Of a stretch of DNA of 64,000 bases, positions 36,940 through 45,911 are shown piece after piece. Origin of the DNA: Bacteroidota bacterium. Its GTDB lineage: Bacteria; Bacteroidota; Bacteroidia; Chitinophagales; Chitinophagaceae. The translations under genes were made by a program, and so were the position numbers. The notes below the pieces were generated by a model. The model did not search any database, had not been told where the DNA came from, and worked only from the letters and a program-made list of their open reading frames with translations. The stretch covers positions 104,677 through 168,676 of the forward strand of contig CANHGS010000007.1 of NCBI GenBank assembly GCA_947460595.1, read 5' to 3'. How positions within the stretch are numbered: position 1 is the first letter of the stretch; each line of letters starts with the position of its first letter.

Positions 36940-36984
36940 CTGGCTTTTGCAAATCGGTGTTTTGCAAAAGCCAGTTTTATTTTT
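36940..36984 (+). terminator. Strong Rho-independent terminator after the pectate lyase gene
   Basis: A perfect 14-bp stem (36940-36953 with 36961-36974) closes a 7-nt loop and is followed by TTTTATTTTT. It lies 27 bp after the stop codon. Confidence 0.92.
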
Positions 36985-36999
36985 AATAATTCAAGCAAT

Positions 37000-37030
37000 T
37001 TTGAAGGAACCAACAGAAGTTTTAACTTGT
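37000..37030 (+). promoter_or_regulatory. Possible promoter of the 37-54 kb operon
   Basis: TTTG at 37000-37003 is followed after exactly 19 bp by TAACTTGT at 37023-37030, against the consensus TTTG-N19-TAnnTTTG (two mismatches in the second box). It lies just after the lyase terminator and 33 bp before the TTG start of the next gene. There is no strong copy of the conserved operator here. Confidence 0.4.
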
Positions 37031-37062
37031 ACAGCACTTAGTATTCACCAAAATACCATCCA

Positions 37063-40000
37063 TTGAATCGGAAATTTCTTTTTGTTGTTTTGTTGCTTAC
37101 AATGGCTACTGCTGGATTGGCCCAAAAAAAGCCCAAACCACTACCGCCAATTGCTGTTGGAGCTAATGGCATCTTGCAGTATGTTCCAGATTCATTGGGC
37201 AATCAAATTCCTGATTTTTCCTATTGTGGTTATGCAGCTTCAGAAAAGAAAATTCCTTTAGTTGGGGCAATTGTCTATGTGCCCATTGCCAAGGGCGATG
37301 CCACATTTCGTATACAATCGGCCATTGATTATCTATCGCGCCAGCCACTTGGTAAAGATGGATTTAGAGGCGCCGTTCAACTGGAAAAAGGTACTTATAA
37401 TATTACTGAACAGCTCAAGATAACAAGTTCAGGAATTGTGATTAGAGGCGCTGGTATGGATCAAGGGGGTACCAGATTATTGGCCACGGGTCTAGATAGA
37501 AGAACCCTGATTCGCGTTTATGGTAAAGAGAATAAGATTATAGCAAAACCCATATTAGTGGCAGATGCTTATGTAGCTGTAGGGGCTAAGCAATTGAGGT
37601 TAGATAATAGTAATGGACTAAAACAAGGGGATAGAATTTTTATTCATAGACCAAGTACACAAAATTGGCTGGAAACTTTGGGTACCCTGCATTTTGGAGG
37701 AGGACTCACCACGCTTGGTTGGAAACCGGGTGAAAGAGATTTGTATTTTGATAGAACCATTACAGCAATAGATCAAAACAAGATTACCCTTGACGCACCC
37801 ATTACCACGGCACTAGATAGTAAATATGGTGGAGGTTTTGTAATGGGTTATCAATGGGAAGGTAGGATTCATCAAGTAGGTATAGAAAACCTAATGCTTG
37901 ATTCTGAATATGATTTAACTAACCCCAAGGATGAAGCACATAGTTGGATGGCTATTACTATGGAAAATGTAGAAGACGCTTGGGTAAGAGCCATCAGCTT
38001 TAAACATTTTGCAGGTTCTGCAGTCAACTTATTAGAAACCACCAAACGTATTACGGTTGAAGATTGTATTTCAAATAATCCTATTTCTGAAATTGGTGGA
38101 CAACGCAGGTATACTTTTATCACTGCCGGTCAACAGAATTTATTTCAGCGTTGTGTTGCCAGCAATGGCTACCATGATTTTGCTACAGGATTTTGTCCAG
38201 CTGGTCCCAATGCTTTTGTACAGTGTAGTTCTATTCTGCCCTATAATTTTAGTGGTGCCATTGACTCCTGGGCTTCTGGTGTGTTATTTGATATAGTAAC
38301 TGTAGATGGGAATGCGTTGCGTTTTAGCAATCGTGGTCAAGACGGTCAGGGTGCTGGATGGGCTGCAGCCAATTCTATGTTTTGGAATTGTTCTGCTGCA
38401 AGAATTGATTGCTATCAACCACCAACGGCACAGAACTGGGCATTTGGTTCTTGGAGTCAGTTTGCAGGTGATGGATATTGGGATGCATCCAATAATAGCA
38501 TTAGCCCTAGAAGCTTGTATTATGCGCAACTAGCTCAACGCTTGAACAGCAATGTAGATGACCAAGCAAGGATAATGAAAGCGCTAACAGAAGCATCCAG
38601 TAGTCCAACAGTAGCAGTGGCCATGGCTTTGACTGCTGAAGCCAGCAAGCCGCAAATGCAATTAGACGAATGGATTTTGATAGCAGCATCCAAAAACAAT
38701 TTTAATACCAGTACAAAGGGGATCAAAAGCATAGATCAAATTGGGGTTAGCCCCATGATTACTCGAGTAAAAGCTCCAGCTTTGACAATTACTAATGGTG
38801 TCATCAATAGAAACCAGCAATTGCAAATTGGTAGAAGACAGGGCGTCCCCTGGTGGAATGGTGGCATTCAAGGAAAAGATTTATTGAATGCGCAACCAGC
38901 CATTACAAGATGGGTGCCAGGAAGAACAGGAAAGGGTTTAACCGATGACTTGGATGCACTCACAGATTCTATGCAAAAAAATAGGATCATTGGCATGGAA
39001 CAGAATTATGCCTTATGGTATGAAAGAAGAAGGGATGACCATGAGCGCATACGCAGAATGGATGGTGAAGTATGGGCGCCATTTTATGAATTACCCTTTG
39101 CTAGGTCTGGTAAAGAAACCGCATGGGATGGGTTGAGTAAATATGATTTAACCAAATACAATCCATGGTATTGGGGACGTTTGAAAAGCTATGCCAATCT
39201 AGCCGATGAAAAAGGGTTGATCTTGGTACACCAAAATTATTTTCAACACAATATCATTGAAGCGGGTGCGCACTATGCTGATTTTCCCTGGAGAACGGCC
39301 AATAATATCAATCAAACAGGATTTCCTGAGCCCGTACCTTATGCAGGGGATAAGCGCATTTTTATGGCGGAGCAATTCTATGATATCAGCAATCCAGTTA
39401 GAAGGGCTTTGCACGTAAAATATATTAGACAGTGTTTGGAGAATTTCAAAGACAATCATTCTGTGATTCAATTAACTGGTGAAGAGTTTACTGGTCCTTA
39501 TCATTTTGTCAAATTCTGGATTGAAACAGTAGCTGCCTGGGAAAAAGAAAAGGGTGTTAAGCAATTGATTGGACTTAGTGTTACCAAAGACGTACAAGAT
39601 AGCATTTTGGCAAACCCAGCTTTAGCACAGTATATTGATCTGATTGATATACGTTATTGGCATTTGCAAGCAGATGGAAGTACTTATGCGCCAAAAGGTG
39701 GACAGAATCTGGCACCTAGACAGCACGCGCGTTTACTCAAGCCCAAGAAAACCAGTTTTGAACAAGTATATCAAGCGGTAAAAAAATATAGACAATTGTA
39801 TTCGTCTAAAGCAGTGATCTATAGTGCAGATAGTTTTGACCAATTTGGATGGGCGGTACTCATGGCGGGAGGATCTTTACCCGTATTATCAGAACTACCT
39901 GCCAATTTTCTAAAAGCAGTTACAAGCATGAAGCCTGTTGAGGGCAAGCAATATTTGTTATCCAACCAAAACAAGGAATGGGTCATCTATTGCAATCAAG

Positions 40001-40164
40001 GGGAGTATAGCATTCCTCAAGTAGACCCCAAACAGATTTATCAGTTGGTTTGGATAGACCCAAAGAATGGAAGCATTTTTCAAGAGATACAAGTATTAGG
40101 CGCAGCATTAGAAAAATTTGAAAAGCCCGTGTCCAATGACCTAGTGGCTTGGATAAAAAAATAG
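37063..40164 (+). CDS. Two-domain beta-helix plus TIM-barrel-like protein (DUF6298-like), probable glycan-active enzyme
   Basis: A 1033-residue exported protein. The only start giving a signal peptide (LNRKFLFVVLLLTMATAGLAQ) is the TTG at 37063, because an in-frame stop lies at 37039. Residues about 60-520 form a right-handed parallel beta-helix, with A-V-Q-L-E-K-G-T-Y-N-I, I-V-I-R-G-A-G-M-D-Q-G-G and many short repeated coils. About residues 600-1020 look like a (beta/alpha)8 barrel, with W-W-N-G-G-I, I-L-V-H-Q-N-Y-F-Q-H, Q-L-T-G-E-E-F-T-G and I-D-I-R-Y-W. The C-terminal part resembles proteins called DUF6298, which have no established activity that I know of. Glu residues in T-G-E-E-F-T-G are possible catalytic residues. 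It heads an eight-gene run of pectin enzymes, including apiosidase 3 bp downstream. Confidence 0.65.
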   Translation: MNRKFLFVVLLLTMATAGLAQKKPKPLPPIAVGANGILQYVPDSLGNQIPDFSYCGYAASEKKIPLVGAIVYVPIAKGDATFRIQSAIDYLSRQPLGKDGFRGAVQLEKGTYNITEQLKITSSGIVIRGAGMDQGGTRLLATGLDRRTLIRVYGKENKIIAKPILVADAYVAVGAKQLRLDNSNGLKQGDRIFIHRPSTQNWLETLGTLHFGGGLTTLGWKPGERDLYFDRTITAIDQNKITLDAPITTALDSKYGGGFVMGYQWEGRIHQVGIENLMLDSEYDLTNPKDEAHSWMAITMENVEDAWVRAISFKHFAGSAVNLLETTKRITVEDCISNNPISEIGGQRRYTFITAGQQNLFQRCVASNGYHDFATGFCPAGPNAFVQCSSILPYNFSGAIDSWASGVLFDIVTVDGNALRFSNRGQDGQGAGWAAANSMFWNCSAARIDCYQPPTAQNWAFGSWSQFAGDGYWDASNNSISPRSLYYAQLAQRLNSNVDDQARIMKALTEASSSPTVAVAMALTAEASKPQMQLDEWILIAASKNNFNTSTKGIKSIDQIGVSPMITRVKAPALTITNGVINRNQQLQIGRRQGVPWWNGGIQGKDLLNAQPAITRWVPGRTGKGLTDDLDALTDSMQKNRIIGMEQNYALWYERRRDDHERIRRMDGEVWAPFYELPFARSGKETAWDGLSKYDLTKYNPWYWGRLKSYANLADEKGLILVHQNYFQHNIIEAGAHYADFPWRTANNINQTGFPEPVPYAGDKRIFMAEQFYDISNPVRRALHVKYIRQCLENFKDNHSVIQLTGEEFTGPYHFVKFWIETVAAWEKEKGVKQLIGLSVTKDVQDSILANPALAQYIDLIDIRYWHLQADGSTYAPKGGQNLAPRQHARLLKPKKTSFEQVYQAVKKYRQLYSSKAVIYSADSFDQFGWAVLMAGGSLPVLSELPANFLKAVTSMKPVEGKQYLLSNQNKEWVIYCNQGEYSIPQVDPKQIYQLVWIDPKNGSIFQEIQVLGAALEKFEKPVSNDLVAWIKK

Positions 40165-40167
40165 TCC

Positions 40168-41571
40168 GTGAAACAAATAGTATTGAAAAAAGGATTTTTT
40201 ATTTTGGCCTTATTGGGGAGTTTTTTATTTAGAGCATCTGCACAAAAAGCATTGCCATTGATTCAAGTTGCTCCCAACAAGCATTTTTTTCAAACCGCGG
40301 ATGGTAAACCATTTTTTTGGTTGGGCGATACGGGTTGGCTCTTGTTTGTAAAAATGAATCGGGAAGAGATAGTACAATACCTTGACAATAGAAAGGCCAA
40401 GGGCTTTAACCTAATTCAGGTAATGGTAGTGCATGACTTAAAGAAAGCCGTAAACGTTTACGGTGACTCTGCTTTTGCCATTAGAGATTTGGCTAAACCT
40501 ATTACTACTGCGGGTAATGATTTTAAAAATGCAGTGGCCTATGATTTTTGGGACCATTTGGAATTTGCCATTCAAGAAGCTTCTAAAAGGGGTATCTATT
40601 TGGCATTGGTACCTGTTTGGGGATCCAATGTAAAAGAAGGAATGGTGTCAATTTCATCAGCCCAATCCTTTGCCCAGTTTTTGGTCAAGCGTTTTGGTCA
40701 ACACAACAATCTGGTTTGGTTAAACGGAGGCGATTTAAGAGGTTCAGAAAAAACAGAGATTTGGAATGCCATTGGCAATATGCTAAAAGCCAATGATCAA
40801 AAGCACTTGGTTGGATTTCATCCAAGAGGCAGGTCAACTTCTTCTGAATGGTTTCACCAAAGTAGTTGGCTAGATTTTAATATGTTTCAAAGCGGACACA
40901 AAGACTATGCACAGGATACAGTGGAACCAAGAATGGGAGAAGATAACTGGAAATTTATGCAAAACGATTATGCTTTGCAACCCACCAAACCCAGTTTTGA
41001 CGGTGAGCCTTCTTATGAAATGATACCTCATGGTTTGCACGATACCACCGCACCCAAATGGCAGGCTGCGGATCTTCGCAGGTACGCTTACTGGTCTGTA
41101 TTTTCCGGCGGTGCAGGATTTACTTATGGGCATAATGCGGTGATGCAATTTCATAATGGTCAAGGTGTGGGAGATTATGGAACCAAACAAAACTGGAAAG
41201 ACGCCATCAATGATTCAGGTGCCGGACAAATGCAATGGATGAAAAAATTACTCTTGTCAAAATCCTATTTTGATCGAGTTCCTGACCAATCCTTGATTGC
41301 TTCTAAACAGGGCGATAGACATGAGCGAGTGGTTGCTTGTAGGGGAAAGGATTATGTATTTGCGTATACTTATACTGGTAGGGCTTTTGACATTCAAATG
41401 GGTAAGATTCAGGGCCTCCAAGTAAAAGCATCATGGTTTAATCCCAGAAATGGAACTACTCAATTGATTGGTCAATATAGCAATAAGGGCATTCAACAAT
41501 TTCAGCCAATAGGAACAGCGCAAAATGGGAACGATTGGGTATTGGTCTTAGAATCTATTAAAGGCAAATGA
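40168..41571 (+). CDS. GH140 apiosidase-like glycosidase
   Basis: A 467-residue exported protein starting at GTG, with a signal peptide ending ASAQK. It has the DUF4038/GH140 order: G-K-P-F-F-W-L-G-D-T-G-W-L-L at the N-terminus, G-F-N-L-I-Q-V-M-V, N-G-G-D-L-R-G with Asp189, D-G-E-P-S-Y-E with Glu280, and a C-terminal beta domain with Y-T-Y-T-G-R-A-F-D-I. Asp and Glu at similar positions (187 and 284, from memory) are the catalytic pair of the Bacteroides thetaiotaomicron RG-II apiosidase. The enzyme cleaves the apiose-galacturonic acid bond that attaches the main RG-II side chains to the backbone. This is the strongest single marker for RG-II. It overlaps the following gene by 4 bp. Confidence 0.88.
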   Translation: MKQIVLKKGFFILALLGSFLFRASAQKALPLIQVAPNKHFFQTADGKPFFWLGDTGWLLFVKMNREEIVQYLDNRKAKGFNLIQVMVVHDLKKAVNVYGDSAFAIRDLAKPITTAGNDFKNAVAYDFWDHLEFAIQEASKRGIYLALVPVWGSNVKEGMVSISSAQSFAQFLVKRFGQHNNLVWLNGGDLRGSEKTEIWNAIGNMLKANDQKHLVGFHPRGRSTSSEWFHQSSWLDFNMFQSGHKDYAQDTVEPRMGEDNWKFMQNDYALQPTKPSFDGEPSYEMIPHGLHDTTAPKWQAADLRRYAYWSVFSGGAGFTYGHNAVMQFHNGQGVGDYGTKQNWKDAINDSGAGQMQWMKKLLLSKSYFDRVPDQSLIASKQGDRHERVVACRGKDYVFAYTYTGRAFDIQMGKIQGLQVKASWFNPRNGTTQLIGQYSNKGIQQFQPIGTAQNGNDWVLVLESIKGK

Positions 41572-42494
41572 GACATAGATCTTTACATATTATTTTCTTG
41601 GGTTGCCTGATTATTATGCAATTTTCTTGTAAACAATCCTATTATGTATTTAGCTCTTTTCAGGAGCCTGCCAATAAGGGATTAGAGGCATTGATTAGTA
41701 AGGATGGGTATCATTGGAATAGAATTGATTCGGTCTTACTAAAACCCATGATTGGCAAGGATAAAATCATGCGCGATCCTTCTATCATGCAAGGTCCGGA
41801 TGGTCTATTCCATCTTGTTTGGACAACGGAATGGAAGGGAGGTAATGGTTTTGGTTATGCATCTTCTAAAGACTTATTGCATTGGTCTGAACAGCAATAT
41901 ATTCCAGTAATGCAATCAGAACCAACAGTAGTCAATGTTTGGGCCCCTGAATTGTTCTATGATCAAAAAAGGGCTAGTTATATCATTGTTTGGGCTTCTT
42001 GTATTCCCAATAGATTTGCTAAAGGGATTGAGGAAGAAAACAATAACCACCGTTTGTATTATACACTTACCAAAGATTTTAAAACCTTCTCAGATACCAA
42101 ATTATACTTAGACCCTGGATTTAGTGCCATTGACGCGGTTTTGGTACAAAAATCGGCAGATGAAATTGCGCTGGTATTGAAAGACAATACCAGACCTGAG
42201 CGAGATTTTAAAATTGCATTTAGCACAGACGCGCTTGGACCATTTACGTCAGCATCAGTGCCTTTTACCCAAAAATTTACCGAAGGTCCAGCGGTGGCAA
42301 AATTGAAAAAGGGTTGGTTGATTTATTTTGACGCCTACCAAGAAAAGAAATTTGGCGCAGTATACACCCGTGATTTTAAAAGCTTTCAATCGGCAGATAG
42401 TTTGATCAGTGTACCTGCGGGGCACAAGCACGGAACCATTATGCGGGTAGACAAACATTATCTCAAACCCTTATTGGCAATCAATGATAAATAG
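41568..42494 (+). CDS. GH43 family glycosidase, probable lipoprotein
   Basis: A 308-residue protein with a lipoprotein-type signal (M-Q-F-S-C at about residue 23), so it is anchored to a membrane. Blade motifs include M-R-D-P-S-I-M-Q-G-P-D-G-L-F-H-L-V-W, G-Y-A-S-S-K-D-L-L-H-W, V-W-A-P-E-L-F-Y-D and F-T-E-G-P-A-V, a good match to GH43 arabinofuranosidase/xylosidase/galactosidase propellers. The D-P-S, A-I-D-A and T-E-G-P acids are the likely catalytic base, modulator and acid. Overlaps its neighbours by 4 and 11 bp. Probable arabinose or galactose removal; exact subfamily not assigned. Confidence 0.85.
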   Translation: MRHRSLHIIFLGCLIIMQFSCKQSYYVFSSFQEPANKGLEALISKDGYHWNRIDSVLLKPMIGKDKIMRDPSIMQGPDGLFHLVWTTEWKGGNGFGYASSKDLLHWSEQQYIPVMQSEPTVVNVWAPELFYDQKRASYIIVWASCIPNRFAKGIEEENNNHRLYYTLTKDFKTFSDTKLYLDPGFSAIDAVLVQKSADEIALVLKDNTRPERDFKIAFSTDALGPFTSASVPFTQKFTEGPAVAKLKKGWLIYFDAYQEKKFGAVYTRDFKSFQSADSLISVPAGHKHGTIMRVDKHYLKPLLAINDK

Positions 42495-44340
42495 TAGGAA
42501 ATATATTGTAGGGATAGTCTTGATGGTTTTGGGATTTTCACTAATCTCAGAAGCACAGGAAGATACTGTTCGTTATATGGGTAATACCATTTCTAATGTA
42601 GACTATCATCATGGTCAATTAAGCCCAGCAATTGGGGTTCATAATGTTCAAGTATTTCGTGCCAATAGAGCGCATCCTGAATGGGCGGGAGACGAAGGCT
42701 GGACTTATAACCACGCACCTATGTTGGCTTATTGGAACAATAAATTCTATTTGGAATATTTGAGTTGTCCTGTGGGTGAACACCAGCCACCAGGTCAGAC
42801 CTTGTTGATGGAATCAAAAGATGGATATCATTGGTCCAAACCCAGCATCTTATTTCCACCCTATAAAATTCCTGATGGAACCACCAAGGAAGGGAGAAAA
42901 GAAATTGCCAAAGACTTAACGGCCGTGATGCACCAACGCATTGGTTTTTTTACTTCCAGTTCCAAACATTTATTAGGTCTGGGTTATTATGGATTGGTCA
43001 TGGGAGCACATGATGATCCCAATGATGGTAATGGTATTGGTAGAGTAGTCAGAGAAATCAAAAAAGATGGAACCTTTGGTCCTATTTATTTTATTAGGTA
43101 TAACCATGCGTTTAATGAAAAAAATACTGCCTATCCATTGTATACCAGTAGTCCAGATAAAGCATTTGTAGCAGCTTGTAATGAACTCTTGGCTTCTCCC
43201 TTAATGATGCAACAGTGGGTGGAAGAAGCGGATAAAAATGACCCCTTGATTCCTTTGAAAAAAGATTTTAAAGCATTTAGTTATTATCATTTGAATGACG
43301 GCAGGGTAATAGGTTTATGGAAATATGCCCTTACTTCTATTAGCAAAGACCAAGGGAAAACTTGGGTCTATAGCCCAACACGTGCACCTGGTTTTGTGAA
43401 TGCCAATGCCAAAATCTGGGGGCAAAAAACATCTGATGGTAAGTTTGCTACGGTCTATAACCCTTCTGAGTTTAGATGGCCACTGGCCATTTCTGTGAGC
43501 GAGAATGGATTGGATTATCAAAACCTATTATTGGTCAATGGAGAAATTAGTTCTCTGCGTTATGGGGGTGCTTATAAGTCTTATGGTCCGCAATATGTGC
43601 GTGGCATTCAAGAACCAGATGGTAATCCACCCGGAGGCAATCTTTGGGTTAGTTATAGCATGAACAAAGAAGATATTTGGGTAAGTGAAATTCCAGTACC
43701 TGTTGCGCAAAAAGTAACAAATAATGTGCAGGACAATTTTGCAACAATGCCTGAGAAGACTGCGCTGCAATTCTATAATATTTATAGCCCGCTTTGGGCT
43801 TCTGTTAGTCTTGTTAAAATCAATGATAGTACCAAGGGTGTGTTATTAAAGGATTCAGATCCCTTTGACTATGCCAAATTGGAAAGAGTGATTCCAACTT
43901 CTACGAAGGCACAATTTGAATTTTCCATTGTACCACAACAAGACCAATTTGGATTATTAGAAATGGAATTTCTAGATGCAAAGGGAAATCCCTGTATTCG
44001 TGTTTTTCTTGACTCTACTGGTTCCGTGAATGTAAAAGCGGGTTATCGGAATAAATCAGTTGCAAAATATCGCGCCAGTGAAACCCTGAACCTGACTTTG
44101 GAATTAGATGTAAAGACCAGATTTTACAAAATGAATATCAATGGAAAGCAAATAGGGAATAACCTGTTTTTTGCCCCTGTTCAGGAAGTAGAAAGGGTAG
44201 TCTTTAGAACTGGCAGTACCAGAAGATTTCCTGATGCAGACACGCCTACAGATCAGGATTATGATTTGGCAAAACCTGGAGAAAAAACCAAGGAAGCTGC
44301 TTATTTGATCAAGTCTTTTAAAGCAACTAAAATTCAATGA
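42484..44340 (+). CDS. Beta-propeller (BNR/Asp-box-like) protein with C-terminal jelly roll, probable glycan-active enzyme
   Basis: A 618-residue exported protein (signal peptide ending ISEAQ). Residues about 40-410 form propeller blades with Asp-box-like turns: E-S-K-D-G-Y-H-W, S-I-S-K-D-Q-G-K-T-W and S-V-S-E-N-G-L-D-Y. A conserved His-rich entry (Y-N-H-A-P-M, V-G-E-H-Q-P-P-G) could be catalytic or metal binding. Residues about 420-615 look like a concanavalin-type jelly roll. Similar proteins are often annotated exo-sialidase, but the FRIP arginine motif of true sialidases is not visible. Rhamnose-glucuronate lyases of propeller fold (PL42-like) are another possibility I cannot test. It overlaps GH43 by 11 bp and the next gene by 4 bp. 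Confidence 0.6.
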   Translation: MINSRKYIVGIVLMVLGFSLISEAQEDTVRYMGNTISNVDYHHGQLSPAIGVHNVQVFRANRAHPEWAGDEGWTYNHAPMLAYWNNKFYLEYLSCPVGEHQPPGQTLLMESKDGYHWSKPSILFPPYKIPDGTTKEGRKEIAKDLTAVMHQRIGFFTSSSKHLLGLGYYGLVMGAHDDPNDGNGIGRVVREIKKDGTFGPIYFIRYNHAFNEKNTAYPLYTSSPDKAFVAACNELLASPLMMQQWVEEADKNDPLIPLKKDFKAFSYYHLNDGRVIGLWKYALTSISKDQGKTWVYSPTRAPGFVNANAKIWGQKTSDGKFATVYNPSEFRWPLAISVSENGLDYQNLLLVNGEISSLRYGGAYKSYGPQYVRGIQEPDGNPPGGNLWVSYSMNKEDIWVSEIPVPVAQKVTNNVQDNFATMPEKTALQFYNIYSPLWASVSLVKINDSTKGVLLKDSDPFDYAKLERVIPTSTKAQFEFSIVPQQDQFGLLEMEFLDAKGNPCIRVFLDSTGSVNVKAGYRNKSVAKYRASETLNLTLELDVKTRFYKMNINGKQIGNNLFFAPVQEVERVVFRTGSTRRFPDADTPTDQDYDLAKPGEKTKEAAYLIKSFKATKIQ

Positions 44341-45908
44341 TCAAGCAATTGATATCATATCAAATGACAAAAACTGCATTGGTAAGTTCCTTATTGTTTG
44401 GATTGCTAAGCATTTCAAGCAATGCCATCGCGCAAGCAAAACCCACTGTTCTCAAAGCTGATCAGTTCAAACACTATATTGACTATTTCAACAAAATGGA
44501 GGATGAAAATATTCAGCAGGCCATCCCCAATGAAAAAGCCTGGCCCTGGATCAAAGCCAATATTCCGCTGTTTGAATGTCCACAAGGAAATTTTGAAGAA
44601 CTATTTTATTATAGGTGGTGGACATTAAGAAAACATATTAAACAAACCCCGCAAGGATATGTCTTTACAGAGTTCTTGGTGCCCAGGTCTTATGCAGACA
44701 AATACAATCTGATTAGTTCGGCGCTTGGTCATCATATTTATGAAGCCAGGTGGTTACATGACCAACAATATTTAGATAATAATTTATTGGTTTGGTACAG
44801 GGGCAATGATGGTAAGGCATTGAAGCGTTTGCGCTTTTATAGCAGTTGGAATATTGATGCTATTTACAATCGATATAAAGTAAATCAGAACAAGGATTTT
44901 GTATTAAATCTCCTGCCCGATTTAGAACAAGACTATCAAGCATGGGAAGTAGAAAAAAGAGCTAAGTCTGGACTGTTTTGGCAATTTGATGTGCGTGATG
45001 CTATGGAAGAAACCATTAGTGGCGGAAGAAAAGAGAAAAATGCCAGACCTAGTATCAATGCGTATATGTATGGCAATGCGCAAGCACTTGCTGCTATGGA
45101 AGAATTAGCAGGTCAGCAAGACAAAGCGGGATTCTATACACGCAAAGCAGATACCGTTAAAACATTAGTACAAGAAAAATTATGGAATTCCAAACTCTTA
45201 TTTTTTGACGTACGCAAAGAAAAAGATAGTCTGGCTCAAGTACGTGAAGCCATTGGATATATTCCCTGGTATTTTAACCTGCCCGATTCCAACTTTAACC
45301 AAGCATGGCAATTTGCCAAAGACCAAAAAGTATTCTCTGCGCCATTTGGTTTAACCACGGCCGATAGGTCACATCCACAATTTAGAACCCATGGTTGTTG
45401 TACCTGCGAATGGGATGGGGCAGTCTGGCCATTTGCTACTTCTCAAACCCTTACGGGGATGGCCAATCTATTGAATGGTTCTACACAATCCTTTGTATCT
45501 GGTCAAGATTATTTTAAAATGCTACAGACTTTTGTAGAATCGCAGTATTACAGGGGTAGACCCTATATTGGTGAATACCTTGATGAGAAAACGGGTTATT
45601 GGTTAAAAGGTGATGAAGAAAGAAGCCGCTATTATAACCATAGTACTTTTAATGATTTGATCATCACAGGGCTAATTGGTTTAAGACCAAGAACCGATGA
45701 TCTGTTAGAAATTAATCCATTGGTCCCTCAAGGTCAATGGGATTGGTTTTGTTTAGACAATGTATTGTACCATGGAAAAACCATTTGCATTCTTTGGGAT
45801 AAAGATGGCAAACATTATAAAAAGGGAATGGGGCTAACTGTATTTGTCAATGGCAAAAAAATAGCCAATAGCCTCCAGTTAGCAAAAATCAACACCAAAT
45901 TAAATTAG
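44337..45908 (+). CDS. (alpha/alpha)6-barrel glycoside hydrolase (MGH1-like/GH63-like)
   Basis: A 523-residue exported protein (signal peptide in the region after an internal ATG at 44364, ending AIAQ). It has the helical-barrel pattern of clan GH-G-like enzymes: Y-Y-R-W-W-T-L-R-K-H-I near the start, F-W-Q-F-D-V-R-D-A-M-E-E, S-I-N-A-Y-M-Y-G-N-A-Q-A-L-A, C-C-T-C-E-W-D-G-A-V-W-P-F-A-T-S-Q-T and Y-N-H-S-T-F-N-D-L-I-I-T-G. Acids in D-V-R-D and the W-D-G/Y-I-G-E-Y segments are candidates for the active site. Related Bacteroidota proteins are named MGH1-like glycoside hydrolase. A GH142-type arabinofuranosidase relation is possible in an RG-II setting but unproven. Overlaps the previous gene by 4 bp. 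Confidence 0.72.
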   Translation: MIKQLISYQMTKTALVSSLLFGLLSISSNAIAQAKPTVLKADQFKHYIDYFNKMEDENIQQAIPNEKAWPWIKANIPLFECPQGNFEELFYYRWWTLRKHIKQTPQGYVFTEFLVPRSYADKYNLISSALGHHIYEARWLHDQQYLDNNLLVWYRGNDGKALKRLRFYSSWNIDAIYNRYKVNQNKDFVLNLLPDLEQDYQAWEVEKRAKSGLFWQFDVRDAMEETISGGRKEKNARPSINAYMYGNAQALAAMEELAGQQDKAGFYTRKADTVKTLVQEKLWNSKLLFFDVRKEKDSLAQVREAIGYIPWYFNLPDSNFNQAWQFAKDQKVFSAPFGLTTADRSHPQFRTHGCCTCEWDGAVWPFATSQTLTGMANLLNGSTQSFVSGQDYFKMLQTFVESQYYRGRPYIGEYLDEKTGYWLKGDEERSRYYNHSTFNDLIITGLIGLRPRTDDLLEINPLVPQGQWDWFCLDNVLYHGKTICILWDKDGKHYKKGMGLTVFVNGKKIANSLQLAKINTKLN

Positions 45909-45911
45909 TCT

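Noticed and set aside
42484..44340. Naming the propeller protein a sialidase
   Set aside because: Asp-box-like turns alone are not diagnostic, and the arginine FRIP motif is not visible.
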